Shown here in pieces: positions 12,701-22,500 of a stretch of DNA of 64,000 nt. The first letter of the stretch is position 1; every line of letters starts with the position of its first letter. The position numbers were made by a program, and so were the translations under genes. Source of the DNA: Morinoia aosen (Eukaryota > Arthropoda > Malacostraca > Amphipoda > Talitridae); contig CM059572.1 of NCBI GenBank assembly GCA_030386875.1, forward strand, positions 35,895,732 through 35,959,731, written 5' to 3'. The notes under the pieces are model-generated. The model had not been told where the DNA came from, made no database searches, and saw only the letters and a program-made list of their open reading frames with translations.

Positions 12701-15245
12701 TTCATATTTCTATTTCCTCTTCTGCTTCGTATAAAAAAAGTTGACGTGCTGCAGTCTCACCTTCGTCTATGAATCTTTGTATTTAGTCAGGTTTCTCTGC
12801 TCTAGTGCTACAGAAATGTAAAAATGCTAATCTATTAATGTTGTATTCTATTTTCTGAATATATGTGGCAAAACACTTTGAAATTACACGTTGAGAAATT
12901 TAGTTATTTTGAATGATTTCATTTCAAGACATTTTGTTTCTACCAAGGTTCTTTTCTTTATTGAGCTGTTGAAATATTTACGTTCTTAAATCTTGTTCTC
13001 GCTTTATTTCAGTGAAAATGGTCATTCACTCATTATGTGTTTTCAAAAATTTTGTTTGTGTCCACAGGGGCTTAGATTGTTGGGACCGGACTTAGATAAA
13101 AATACTTTAATATATCATGGCAATATACAGGATGATCACAATTTTCTGCATGAGTGTGGAAAAAAGGGGGTTAGTTCTGAAACTAAAATTCATAATGGTT
13201 GCTAAACCTCTTGGACACTCCGACCTCACGGGGTCGAGCCCACGTATTCCGACGAACATAGTACACACACACACATATTTCTAACTAAGCGAAGAAGAAA
13301 GCATAGCATACCCATGGTAATTTTGTATCTAAAATTGAAATGGGAATCTATTTTATATATATTAACTTGAACGATCTTGCTATCAATTTGGATAAATGTT
13401 TTGACATTGAATCTCATTGGCAAATGGTCCCTTACCTTCTCCTGTAGAGATCGCGTTTGATGTAGCTAGAGAGTCCTAAATTAATACGTATAATATTAGC
13501 TTATAATGTTCTGTTATTCTACTGTAAAAAATTATAGTTTATAAGACAGTGCTTTTGCTTTGATTTTACGTTACGCCCGGTTTGTTCAACAGATTCCAAG
13601 TTTCTCAGGGCGTACAGTCGCCCAAAATCGAGTGGCTGCCTTATTCTGAAACACGACCCAGCAGAGGGCTCCACGGACCTCTACTGTTGCCACACGTCCA
13701 TCAGCTTCGGTTACGCTTACATGGGTGTCGAGGATAGGAAGCCAACGGTAAGTGGGACGCTTCATTGCATACATATTATTAGTTTGGCTTCATACGATCG
13801 TAAACTCAAGCAAGAACATTAATTAAATGCTCCATAATTAGAATATAGCTGTAGAAGTTTTTTTTCTCTGCATGGACGAAGTAAGTGATAGCTGCTCTGT
13901 GATTAGAAGAGCTTCCACTTTCCCCTGTTTCTACCTCTGTTCACTATTATCACCAGACACGTTGCTGCCTGTCGCGCATTGTATTACTGGGAGGCAATTA
14001 AGTATACAGGAATTAAAAGCGCCCTTAATTATATTTAATGCGCTTTAAAAAATTCCTACGTGGCGTCACTTGTGGTAAAATCGCTGTTATTGGAATACTG
14101 AACATAACAATTGCGGTTCCGCACTACCTCCACTTGCCTAATCCATGTCAATTGAAGGAAGCTTTTAACAAAATCAACCATTTGATGGTTATTATATGCT
14201 CCCTTTGTTATGAATGTGCTAATACATTCAAAAGTACAAGGGAAAATGTGAGCTTCTGAGCAAAAGATCAGGTAAGCCTTCCTGTACTTGAAATAGAATA
14301 GGCGTTAGTGCTATAGGCAATTTTTTTAATTCGCTGTATACAATTTCTCAGCACCTCTTACTTTGTTCAACTTTTATCTTGTTTCATAAGTTTCTTTCTG
14401 AGCGGAGGGTTCTACGCACACACTTTGTGCATAGATGTCCCGTGTCCTCAACTGCATAACTGGGGCCTTTCTCTTTCCTCTTTTTAGAACAACTTTACTG
14501 TGATAAGGGAAGCTTTAACTTGACTCATTTAAAAATTAATAACTACAACCTGGATCAAATTCAGAGGTTTAGGCTTAAGAACCGTGATGTCGCTACTTTC
14601 AATCTTGCCAAGTTCTTCTTCCAATATTGAAGATATGTTATCGAATATTGAAGATATGTATGTTATCGAGCCGTGGTGCAATTTGTAGTCCGTTAGGTTT
14701 ATTATGCTGTGTTTAACACTTTGAATGCGACGGGAGTCACTGGAGGCACACGGATGAATTTTCATAATGCTACTGATCGGCCAGTAGTCAAAAGCTCAAT
14801 TTTCATAGATACTTGATGAAAATTAAATGCAACCATGATTCAATTAATCTTTACTGTTTTCAAGATTATTTACAATTGACTTTTACATTCAAGTTGAATA
14901 TTAACCTTCAGTTTCACCTATCGCAGCCAAAGTGTTAAAAATTCGTTAAGTGACACAACTGTGTCAGGTATCACTCACCGGTGTAAGCTACAAGCCTAAT
15001 TCGTCGTTCGCTCACAGGCCGTGTTTTCGACCATGAGCCCAGAACAAGAAGGGCAGGACATTATCATGAACTGCGTCTCTTACTACCCTCGTGCTGCGGC
15101 TGAACCAAGCCTTGGCAAGTCGGAGAATTCTCAGTACAGTGCCATGATGCCCACCTGGAAAATACTGGACCCTGACTACCAGGCGGCAGAACCTTCCAAG
15201 ACCACTCCTTCTTTAGAGGAGGATTTGAGTTTAAATCGATCGTGA
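679..15245 (+). CDS. TASP1: Taspase 1 (threonine aspartase), 3' nine exons of a spliced gene
   Basis: This is a split gene with exons at 679-746, 2158-2275, 5045-5198, 6731-6810, 7260-8227, 9538-9691, 11580-11729, 13593-13747 and 15018-15245. All junctions are GT-AG and the phases join into one reading frame of about 690 residues. The order of conserved blocks matches vertebrate taspase 1: GAGDH, SAVDAVAAAIQELE, TVECDAGIMDG, LLVGEGAVEW, LDTVG, ASSGG, VCTSGCGE. Taspase 1 is an Ntn-hydrolase of the asparaginase-2 family. It cleaves itself before an active-site Thr and then processes nuclear proteins such as MLL and TFIIA after Asp. The N-terminal exon carrying the start codon is not in the window. 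The most unusual part is a roughly 300-residue low-complexity loop just before the catalytic Thr; the human enzyme has about 60 residues there, so this protein is much longer than the 420-residue human one. Family assignment is firm; exact splice use is inferred. Confidence 0.95.
747..2157 (+). other. TASP1 intron with a second SINE-like copy
   Basis: This is AT-rich intron sequence with no coding signal. It contains a family A SINE-like copy at about 1310-1595 and a G-run near 1619. Confidence 0.7.
1310..1595 (+). mobile_element. SINE-like element (family A), forward copy
   Basis: It shows the family head (GCGCTCCTAGGGGG), the GGTTCACTACTGTCCTG core, the TGCACCTTGTGCATAGATTC box and the CTCCTTCCTCTCTTTGG box, then a TAATC tail (GTAATCTAATCTG). 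It is diverged and has internal losses compared with better copies such as 53215-53525. Confidence 0.75.
2158..2275 (+). CDS. TASP1: TASP1 exon b (SAVDAV block)
   Basis: The acceptor is TTTCACAG and the donor AAAG|GTAGGT. It encodes GQLILKEGGSAVDAVAAAIQ followed by ELETCELTNTGYGSALTNK, the helix and TNxGxGSxL turn typical of Ntn asparaginase-2 enzymes. It starts in phase 0 and leaves one G, which makes the Gly of the next exon. A 32-bp minisatellite begins about 55 bases after the donor. Confidence 0.93.
2331..3346. repeat. 32-bp minisatellite, about 32 copies, TASP1 intron
   Basis: Nearly perfect tandem copies of a unit ATGTTGCTGACCAAATTGAC plus ATTTCTGTGTGT. A few units carry one-base changes (TTTCAG for TTTCTG) or small deletions (near 2710 and 3228). 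Because 32 is not a multiple of three and the unit lacks stops on the minus strand, it creates long meaningless open frames. It lies just inside the intron after exon b but does not include the donor. Confidence 0.97.
3347..5044 (+). other. Remainder of TASP1 intron
   Basis: No exon or recognisable transposon is seen from 3347 to about 4740. From 4745 to 4975 there are loose direct repeats around the phrases GCAGTGTCACTC and GTTCACAAAATTC, probably the remains of an old tandem array upstream of the next exon. Confidence 0.5.
5045..5198 (+). CDS. TASP1: TASP1 exon c (ECDAGIMDG block)
   Basis: The acceptor is CCAACAG and the donor GC|GTGAGT. It encodes TVECDAGIMDGGSLLHAGVG, AVSGIKHPITVAHKLL and LGNLVPPA. 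This matches the ECDASIMDG and GAVGALSGIKNP segment of taspase 1. The donor is the first unit of a 32-bp tandem array. Confidence 0.95.
5199..5990. repeat. 32-bp minisatellite starting at the exon c splice donor, about 24 copies
   Basis: The array begins at the donor itself. The junction reads GCGTGAGTTGTGCTTCCAAA and the repeat unit reads TTAGAGTTGTGCTTCCAAAC, then TTTGTGTTTGGC. The unit is a copy of donor plus downstream intron in which the GT has become TA, so later units lack the donor. Copies near 5810-5990 are more diverged (CTTATGAACTTCATG). Confidence 0.97.
5991..6730 (+). other. TASP1 intron with TTAA-flanked MITE
   Basis: AT-rich intron. A short TTAA-flanked element occupies 6369-6600; the rest shows no feature. 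Confidence 0.5.
6369..6600 (+). mobile_element. TTAA-flanked MITE (family M), about 230 bp
   Basis: Bounded by TTAA and related to the best copy at 40960-41187. Shared phrases are GGGTTAAACTGAAGTTCAAT, ATAGCAAACATTAACTGGAT and ACCACCGGTGGGTCAC. The terminal inverted repeats are decayed here. Confidence 0.7.
6731..6810 (+). CDS. TASP1: TASP1 exon d (LLVGEGAVEW block)
   Basis: Two AGs lie close together (6724-6725 and 6729-6730). Only the second, GCACAG|TTTGCTG, keeps the frame and gives PPALLVGEGAVEWAAANGLQ followed by VCDEAKLVS, like the PPCFLVGEGAYRWA segment of taspase 1. The donor is TCTG|GTACGT. Confidence 0.92.
6811..7259 (+). other. TASP1 intron
   Basis: Short intron between exons d and e; nothing beyond splice signals is seen. 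Confidence 0.6.
7260..8227 (+). CDS. TASP1: TASP1 exon e: expanded basic, disordered loop
   Basis: This is the largest exon, 968 bases and fully open. It starts AKSLERHRYYLRQLRKLKHK, matching the place where taspase 1 has its basic nuclear-localisation loop. It then runs about 300 residues rich in Ser, Asn, Lys and Asp with no recognisable fold. A second basic cluster, SNRRSKRIKTKH, lies near the end. In human taspase 1 the same loop is about 60 residues and carries the import signal; here the loop is expanded about fivefold while keeping basic clusters at both ends. It ends in phase 0 at TTGCAG|GTTTGT. Confidence 0.88.
8228..9537 (+). other. TASP1 intron with a weak SINE copy and a family C repeat
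   Basis: About 8715-8935 resembles a strongly diverged family A SINE (CTTACTAAATGGTACC, CTCCTTCATTACC). A family C repeat lies at about 9270-9500. The remainder has no feature. Confidence 0.5.
9270..9500 (-). mobile_element. Family C dispersed repeat, inverted copy
   Basis: Reverse-complement relative of the repeats at 11268-11520, 40363-40600 and 48065-48230. Shared pieces are CATCCACATCTGG, the TACTATAAGAATGGATATAT box and the end TTGACGAGCCATGTAC (GTACacGGCCCGTCAA in the other copies). No coding capacity; class unknown. Confidence 0.75.
9538..9691 (+). CDS. TASP1: TASP1 exon f: catalytic threonine
   Basis: The acceptor is TATCAG|TCT and the donor AAAG|GTGAGC. It encodes SVLDTVGCVAVGADGTVAAG, then ASSGGILLKTPGRVGQSALM. 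The Thr of LDTVG (codon ACG at 9550-9552) corresponds to the autoprocessing and active-site Thr of taspase 1 (human Thr234), and the Ser-Ser-Gly-Gly turn is kept. The beta subunit would start at this Thr, so the enzyme looks catalytically competent. The polypyrimidine tract before the acceptor is weak. Confidence 0.94.
9692..10510. repeat. 34-bp minisatellite copied from the exon f donor junction, about 24 copies
   Basis: The authentic junction reads AGCTGCAAAG|GTGAGCTTTG. The tandem unit reads CGCTGCAAAGGGAAGCTTTG, then CTAGTGTTCAAAAC. The array is therefore a copy of exon end plus donor in which GGTGAG has become GGGAAG, so the extra donors are destroyed. Variant units (CCAGGG for CTAGTG, TTACC for TTGCC) alternate in blocks, suggesting turnover by unequal exchange. 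Confidence 0.97.
10511..11579 (+). other. TASP1 intron
   Basis: Apart from the family C repeat at 11268-11520, no feature is seen. Confidence 0.5.
11268..11520 (+). mobile_element. Family C dispersed repeat
   Basis: Begins GTACGCGGCCCGTCAAAAAT, contains AGATGTGGATGACAAAC and ACGGTCATTAAGCATCC, and ends near TATTAGGTAAGAT. Three related copies lie in the window. No open frame; probably a non-autonomous element. Confidence 0.75.
11580..11729 (+). CDS. TASP1: TASP1 exon g (TSGCGE block)
   Basis: The acceptor is GGTGCAG and the donor CTTG|GTAAGT. It encodes DSRHNVAVCTSGCGEMLVSS, then HLAMNAAAAVAELAETDWED, matching the VSTSGCGEHL segment of taspase 1. A second in-frame donor (TTG|GTGAGC) lies exactly 33 bases downstream. 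Confidence 0.94.
11700..11830. repeat. Short degenerate duplication of the exon g donor
   Basis: CTCAGCGCCCTCATGCTTGG at the junction is echoed by CTCAGCGCTTGGTGAGCTC 33 bases later. GAGCTcTATGCTcGAGTGTAC and GAGCTgTATGCTtGAGTGTAC then form a second pair. It is an imperfect array around the donor. Confidence 0.7.
11830..13592 (+). other. TASP1 intron
   Basis: Contains a decayed family M TTAA element (12487-12684) and a short AC run near 13262. No exon is recognised. Confidence 0.5.
12487..12684 (+). mobile_element. TTAA-flanked MITE (family M), decayed copy
   Basis: Shares CTCAAATTTAAAGTTAATTG, CATGAACGGGATCGTGCC and CACCAGTGCCGCACGCCGCA with the copy at 40960-41187; both ends are TTAA. Confidence 0.65.
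13593..13747 (+). CDS. TASP1: TASP1 exon h
   Basis: The acceptor is TTCAACAG and the donor AACG|GTAAGT. It encodes DSKFLRAYSRPKSSGCLILK, then HTSISFGYAYMGVEDRKPT, the late beta-subunit strands (compare SHTTESMCVGYMS in human). It joins both neighbours in phase. Confidence 0.92.
14272..14525 (+). mobile_element. SINE-like element (family A), degenerate copy
   Basis: Recognised by CAGCACCTCTTACTTTGTTC, CTTTTATCTTGTTTCATAAG, CACTTTGTGCATAGATG and TCTCTTTCCTC in family order. Confidence 0.7.
14713..14938 (-). mobile_element. TTAA-flanked MITE (family M), reverse copy
   Basis: TTAACACTTTGAATGCGACG at one end and AAAGTGTTAA at the other, with internal GATCGGCCAGTAGTCA. Orientation is opposite to the copy at 40960-41187. 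Confidence 0.75.
15018..15245 (+). CDS. TASP1: TASP1 terminal exon with stop
   Basis: The acceptor is GCTCACAG. It encodes AVFSTMSPEQEGQDIIMNCV, then a Pro/Ser-rich tail ending DLSLNRS before TGA at 15243-15245. The tail is not clearly conserved with vertebrates. Confidence 0.85.
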   Translation, partial: AVFSTMSPEQEGQDIIMNCVSYYPRAAAEPSLGKSENSQYSAMMPTWKILDPDYQAAEPSKTTPSLEEDLSLNRS

Positions 15246-15722
15246 CGGAGAAACAATGAATATATATATTTCATTTGGCCAACTGGATAGCATGAATTTG
15301 TTTATGCTTCGTTGTCTGTTACTTTAGTTCGATGGGAAGAGATGGTCTAGTGAGCCCATCATTTGAAGTGGGATTTTATCATTCGACGCACTTTTTCTTA
15401 ACGGTACTTTATCAAAGTCTCGTACGTCTGATGTCAGATCCAAGTTCTGTGACATGGAAACTGCTTAACACTAGATTTGCGAGTGCTTCAGCAGATTGGC
15501 TGTGTTAGCAGTATACGTATGGGTAAGGGAACATTAAAAAATATCGGCATATCACAACATGCATGCTGAAGGTGAAAAACTTCACGTACCAAAAGGGAGC
15601 TTAAGTCATCTATTTAGCTGTTAAAATGCATTAAAATATCAGGTTGAAACATTATGTGTACAGTACACAACAATTATCCGTTCTGTTACAATTGAATATA
15701 TATATATATACTATGATGATAT
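15246..15722. other. Convergent intergenic spacer (TASP1 and GT31 3' ends)
   Basis: Only 477 bases separate the two stop codons, so the 3' UTRs probably meet or overlap here. No perfect AATAAA was found on the plus strand. An ATTAAA lies near 15532 and a TA microsatellite near 15695. Confidence 0.6.
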
Positions 15723-16586
15723 TTAAATTACATTTTTCGGCCACTCATGCTTTTTGTACTTTTGATCTTTGCTTATATTTGTTCTGCTTGTCGAGTTTGA
15801 GTTGCTCACGTATTCATGGCGGCCAACGGTCGGTGATTGTCCGAATATTGGGACGCTCCTCTTCATTTCGCTCCCGTGGCCTCTGACGCGGTTTTGTTGT
15901 GCCATGACTTCATTGAAGATGCTCTGGTGGCTGATCTTTGGTAAAGAGGTTTCATTTGGTATATGATTTGTGATGAAATTGCTGGCTTTGCTTGGTCTCT
16001 TCGCCATTTGTTCTTTCCTTTTTAGAAACTCTGTTTTCGATGGAATTCTTATCGAGTTTTCTTCTAGCGTTTCATTGGTGTGATGCTTCACCACAAGTCT
16101 CCATAGTTCCCGCCTTGGCGGCTGCATCAGCGTGGTCGTCCACCCGATGACAGATCCAACGTCTCGTTCATGGGCGCTATGATCTGACCGCCACCACTGA
16201 TTGAAGGACTCGGGAGACAAAACCAACCCAGCCGCGCGGGCCAAGAGTCCCGTGAGATAAAGCGATGACGGCGCTACGAGCGGGACCGCGCCTGACACTG
16301 TGAGCAGCCTGGCGACCGCCTGCGTGCGGCCAAACCAGGCACCGTCTTCCAGGTATTGGCCGTGAGCTGCGACAGCTGGCTCGGTTACTTCAGGTACCAT
16401 GTGACCCAAGTCACTCAAGGACCAGCTCCCTTCTGGGTCTTGCTTTTCTTGGCTGCGCTGAAGGTGCGATGACTTACCGAAGAGCATCTCTTGTTTTTCG
16501 GGTGCCTCGAGCACTTCCCACAGAAAACGCTCCAAGAGGAATACGTCCAGCAGCGCTCTGTCCGTCGCCAGTATTGTGAAGGGTAC
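15723..16586 (-). CDS. GT31-like terminal exon
   Basis: The acceptor is ATGCATCAG|GTACCC and the stop is at 15723. It carries the DxD region (TDRALLD in place of DDD), then VPLVAPSSLYLTGLLARAAG, SPESFNQWW and HERDVGSVIG, which corresponds to the EDV..G motif. The last 120 or so residues (after RRELWRLVVKHHTNET) are polar, Asn/Ser/Lys-rich and unlike the family core; this tail may be lineage-specific. Several NxT/S sequons are present. Confidence 0.8.
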   Translation of the reverse strand, partial: VPFTILATDRALLDVFLLERFLWEVLEAPEKQEMLFGKSSHLQRSQEKQDPEGSWSLSDLGHMVPEVTEPAVAAHGQYLEDGAWFGRTQAVARLLTVSGAVPLVAPSSLYLTGLLARAAGLVLSPESFNQWWRSDHSAHERDVGSVIGWTTTLMQPPRRELWRLVVKHHTNETLEENSIRIPSKTEFLKRKEQMAKRPSKASNFITNHIPNETSLPKISHQSIFNEVMAQQNRVRGHGSEMKRSVPIFGQSPTVGRHEYVSNSNSTSRTNISKDQKYKKHEWPKNVI

Positions 16587-19500
16587 CTGATGCATCATGT
16601 TGCCATTAAATTTATGGAATTAACTTCACTCATTCGTATGTGCTATAAAAATATTACTTAATAAACTTTCTCAATTGAATGCCTTTTTATCTTGATAGGT
16701 TACACTTTCGAAGCCTCGAGCACTAATACAGTACTTTGCTTTGATCCTTGAATGTGGATGGGTTCAAGTGTACATTTGATATGAAATAATGGAACAAAAA
16801 TAAAAATAATCTGGTTGTGACCTTCCTATAATGAATTTTAGTGCATCACCTGCACCGATCGGTGCATAATTAGAAGTTTAAAAGCAGTCAAGCGACTTCC
16901 GCTCGCTGATGATGGTCTTTGTGATAATTCAGAGGTACTATACCTGAGTTGCATTAATCTCCCGAGTATATTTTTTTCTTAGTGGACCGGCAGAAATTCT
17001 AAACCCGAAACGCTTCATGGGCTCGGACGAAGGAACAAAAGATGAAAAACAAGGCAACGTGTATAAATAATACGAAAAACACACAGGCTTGACGTCAATA
17101 ATTAGACCTACATTAAAAAGCATGGAATCGAAGAGATGCAAGATCCATTGCCTTCAACATTGACATCTAACATAATCAGCAAGGTAGCTGATCGCTTCAT
17201 TTTTAGATCTGGCTTTAGATCAATATTTGAGCGAGTATTGGCTAAGAACTATCATCGCTCGTTAACCTGCCAAGTTATCATGAAGTCTGTGTGCCCCCTT
17301 TCGGTAGGTTATCCGAAATTCCTGTTATATACACGTTCCCGAGAATCACGCTGCTGTTGCATAATTCGTGCAATAAGAGATTTGGCACATTATGTTGCTG
17401 CTACACCATCAATATGACTAAGATTTCCACTCTATACCCATCAAATGCGAATCAAAGTTTCTTTCTTATTTACATCATGATGCCATGCAATCAGAACGTA
17501 TTTCAAAATATCTTAGGATTTTTCACAAATAATTCATAAGATTTTCAACCTATACATCCTCATTCAAATATTACGGCAGCGTTGCTCTCACTTCGAGTCG
17601 ATAAAACTCAGTTTACCAAAATCATAGTCCCTCATTTCTATAGCCAAATACGCCCACATTGACACGTTACTTTAAAAAAAACAGCCAAGTCTACAGTAAG
17701 ATACTGAAAGTTCTTTTCTTGTGTAAATATTTTGAATAGAGAAAAAAATCAGGTTTTGACAGATAAAAGTTCACTGGAAGTATTCATCAAATTGAAACTA
17801 TTATCAAATACCGAGAACTGGAAAGAAAACAGGAGGGGCAGACGTACCATGGCGCAGTTCATGGCGAGCCAAAGGACGCCGTTCAAGGCTTTGATGCCGT
17901 CTTCGGTGTCGTCGTAATCGCCCTGGACGATGTCATGGTACTGGCGACTCTCCTGACGGATTCTGTCCCGTTCGTGCCTGTTCGCGAGACAAGCGTGTTA
18001 GCACGTCAGTCGCTGAAATCTTGGTTAAACTTAAAGCTAGGATGTGTTCAATGCAATCATGATAAAAACGGGCTATTCAAATGTTTTACCATTATAACAC
18101 CAGGACATGATGAGGAATATTTAAATATATCCGGTCCGCCAGTTGATTAGGTTTGACGTTAGTTTAAGCCTCCCTAACCGCAACAAAGGCGTTCCAAAGA
18201 GAGGAAGACACAATTTAGTAGGGAGATAAGGGAACGCGGAGAGTTGTTTGCGATGAAAATCAGGACAGCAGAGAATTCGAATCAAAAAAAAGATGGTCCT
18301 TAACGTAACAAAACACTTTATATCAACAAAAACAAGGCCTAAGTGTCAGCTCGGGAACTCATATTTTCCTCCTGGGAGTTCTAATTCCCATCCGGTCCGC
18401 CAGTAATTTATTACTCTTTTTTAGAAAACTAATTCAAGATGTAACTGAATGCCAGATGTTCAAGATAGTTTTAGGTACTGAAAAGGCAGTAACCGGATTC
18501 TTTGATACTTCTATATTATAGCATTTATGCGACGTACTTCGATATTGTAGAGCTCACAAAACAGAGGTGAAGATGATTGATAACGAGCTTGCAAACCACT
18601 GCCACACTTAGGCAAAGCCCAAAGAAAGCAGCGTCTGGCAAAAAACTTAGGAGTAACTATCCAATCACCTCCATGCGTTTTTCGATAACCAGCAAGTAAG
18701 CTACGAAAGATCAGTAACTAAGGAACCATAAATGATAACGTTATCGTCGATTCGGTACAAATAAGCCATCAGCTGTGGTCTACAGAAAAATATTGCGGTA
18801 AAATTATCATGGCTATGATAACCGGGGTGCGACACTAGCCTTTCATCTGGCAAATGCCCTCAAATTAATATTTTTTGGAGATAAAACAAGCAAAAAAAAA
18901 GCAATTAATATCTGGCAACCCAGTGAACTAGTAGTGCAATCGATGGTCAAATTCCATCTAAATGAAAACCTCAATTTAAAAATTAATTTAAATGAAAACT
19001 CCCAATTAGAAGACTCTCAGAAGAAAAGCCACTCAGGTATTTATCACAAATAAGTTAAAAGCTATAGACATAATTCCAAGTACCGCCTAAGCATTCATTT
19101 CTATAATTTGCCCAAAATGTAAAATTGAACAACGTTATACCTAAGCCAGGAAAGTTACTTTTCTTAAGGCGAATGATCATTAGGAATTTAAAAACGAAGA
19201 ATGCACCACGAATGACGATGGCTTCATTTGATGTGGAAAATTTATTCATTAATATTCCATTAGCAGAAACTATCAACATAATTATAAATGCCCTTTTTGT
19301 TACGTCAACAGACGCGGTTTTAGGTCTAGGAAAAAACTCATTTTAAAACCCTCCTTGAACTTTCCGTGTTGAATTCTGTGTTTATTTTTGCAGGAAAGTT
19401 GTATAAGCAAGTTGAGGGTCTCGGGTATGGGTCTTCCTCTGGGGCCTACGTTTGCCAATATTTTCATGTGCCATTGGGAAGAAAAATGGTAGCCAGATTG

Positions 19501-22500
19501 TCCTACAGAGTTTAAACCTGAATTCTATCGTAGATATATTGATGATACTTTTTAATTGTTTAGAGACCCTAGCCATGCACCTTCGTTCAGGGATTACTGA
19601 AACTCAAAGCACCCGTCTATAAAATTCACAATGGAAATTGAGACCAATAATTGTTTTTCTTTTTTGGATTATAAAATTACTAGAAGCGGTCATACGTTCA
19701 GTTCATGTCTTTCGAAAAACGACATTCACTGGTCTGGGTTTAAGCTTTTTTTTAGCTTCTGTAACTATAGATTCAAAATTAATACTGTAAAGACCTTATT
19801 AAATCGTGCTTTCAATATTTGTTCGAATTACGTCGATCTTCATATTGAGTTTTCTTTCTTGAAAAATTTTCTACGAAAAAATGGGTACTCTACTAAATAA
19901 TTGCCAAAATTCATCTAAAAAAAATTTTTGGCTAAGAAATATTCCGTAACCAACGCCGTGATAGAACCACTGCAACATCTCTATTGCGTTTTTCCCTATT
20001 TTGGAGATTAAACTGACAAAATGTCACGAGATTTAGAAATTATTTTTAAACTTCATTTTCCTGCTGTAAAACTGTGTATTGTGTCTGTTAATTCACTAAA
20101 AATTGGCTCCTTCTTTCGCTACAAGGACGTGATTCGTAAACGGATGCGGGCATTTATCGTGTATAAGTTTAGTTGTGTACAATTTACATCTGGCTATGTC
20201 GGCATGACGGCTCTGCCATTTTATATTAGGATTGCCCAACACCGTGGAGTCAGCTACCGTAGCGGAAGACCTCTGACCCAACCGCCTCATTCATCTATCC
20301 GCCTTCACATCGAGCAATGTTGTGACCAAATAGCAGAGGAAAATTTTTCTATTTTACGCACAGCATCGAATAATTTAGATTTGCGTATTTTAGAATCTCT
20401 TTTTATCTCTAAAGGAAAGCCAGAGCTCAATAGCGCCAATGGTTCTTATCCATTGCAAATTTACTTGTAGATTTTATATGCCCATGTATTTTGTATAGAA
20501 AGACTGATTTTGATCTTCACTTTTATCTTTGCAGACTGTTAACTGAAGATGGAGCTGGTCTCCGAAATGTTTAATAGAACTGACTTAGTTTTAAATTTAT
20601 ATTTTGTGTGAAATCTTAATTAAACATGATTTCAATTCGTGGTGCATTCTTCGTTTTTAAATTCCTAATACCTAAGCCGTCTCAACACGTCCTGATCACC
20701 TGTCCCGATGCCTGCCGAGGAGGAAGACTGCCCCAAGCGGCACGCCAAGGGTCTGCGCAGAGCCCCAGGTCTGGCGCGTCTCCTGACGAAGGGCGAAGTC
20801 TCCAGTAGTGGAGGGCACGAGAGCAATGGCCAGCAGCCCTTGCTGCCTGGCGCAGTAAGACCGCTCCTCCACCAGGAACCGAAGTGGCACCTGCGCCGTC
20901 AGCGGCTGCGTCACGTTAAAAACATTTTATTATGGCGTTCTGCTTATTTTCCGCACTTAGCAGGAATCATTTACAGAATAACACAAAAAGCGCCTTTTAA
21001 ATTCTCGAGTCAATTTCGGTTTGTACGTTTTGTAGAGCGATTGCTGCAAGATGATGTTAAGAATGGAAAAATTTAGAAACATTATTATAGCCCCTCACCT
21101 AAAAGATGTATTATAAATATAAAAATAGTGGATTTCTCATTTTAAAAGAATTTGGCGCACATTCTCTTCATGATTCTTTGAAACGGTAAACAAATATTAC
21201 AACGAAACGGATTAATTGACTGCTATTCTTAAACATCCGAATATTTATGCTTAGGTTCCGGAATATTTATGTTTAGGTTCCGTAACAATTTAAGCCCGTT
21301 TATGTACTCCTCTTTCAGTTATCGATTGTACGTTTAGTTTAACACTGCTTTACTAGATGAATCAAAATTTGTGCTGATAAGCGATTTCAAAAAAATTTTA
21401 AAATCGTTAATAACAATAGCCTACAATAAAAAATCTTTCATTTTCTCGCAGTAAACAAAAATGAACGAACTTCGGAAAAAAGTATACATTTATTTACCAT
21501 TACCACAGCGATTCCTACCACCAAGGCTAATCAGAGTACGATTCTTTCACGAGTTACACAAATCACTATTATAAAAGTAGCCGCGTCCGTCCCTCCGTCC
21601 GTCCGTGTGACCCCCTCTTGATTACGGTATCCACAATACGCAATCGGCTTATTTTCAGAATTATAAATTTTTTATGGAGCTTTCTCTGTTGAAATTCGTC
21701 TTGTCGCTTTGATATTTTTAATTGATAATGCAAAAAGAAATGTTTTAAATTCGTTCGACCAGTAACCTGGCTACCACTGGGTATAAGGCCCAAGATTTTG
21801 GAACTTGAGTTATTGTTTTCGAAATTGTGATTTTCTTGAAAAGCTTCGAAGAGATAATTGACGAAATTTCAGAATAAAATTCCGACAAAAGAGGCCACCA
21901 AGGATAGAAATGTGTCCAATAATAATGAAGGCATCTACGGATGCTTTATTTCCAATCAAGCTTGTTGTGAAGAAGTAGCAAGAGACCAACCACAAGAGAG
22001 AAGTAGCAAGACTTCGACAGCAAGAAAAACGCTGAAGACGATCGGATGAACAACGCGATACGGCAAGACGAGGCAATGTTGCTCGCCAACGAGAAGCTAG
22101 AGCTAAATTGACCCTTGACCGGCGTTCGGAAATTCTGCGGAATAATGCAGAGCCACACCGAGTAGCTAGAGAGCTTAAGGGGATCATCCGGGTTTGAGAC
22201 CTTTTTTCGTCCGATTCGTTTGAAAATTGGCCAGTATATGTCTTTTGTGAAAGTAAACCTTTTTTACTCCTGTCATTTTTTCGATTTAGGCATTTTTTTT
22301 TTTGGACGAAAAATGAGTTTTTTTGGTATATTTTATGTATATTTCAAAATGTATCTCCTCATTGAGTTTTGATGCTAGAACAAAAACAAAGACAGTTTTA
22401 GAATCCTTGAAACATTTCCAACAAACTCAGTAGGGCTTTTTTCAAATTCAAATTTTTTCGATTTTTTTGACATTTTTTGAAATTTCTGAAATGAACAACA

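Larger units (their letters stand above)
13748..15017 (+). other. TASP1 last intron
   Basis: Holds a degenerate family A SINE (14272-14525) and a family M TTAA element in reverse (14713-14938). A 15-base imperfect tandem (TCGAATATTGAAGATATG) lies near 14640. Confidence 0.55.
17978..20699 (-). other. GT31 intron holding a SINE and a Penelope-like element
   Basis: Contains the family A SINE at 18144-18389 and the degenerate Penelope-like element at about 19100-20690; nothing else is recognised. Confidence 0.6.
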
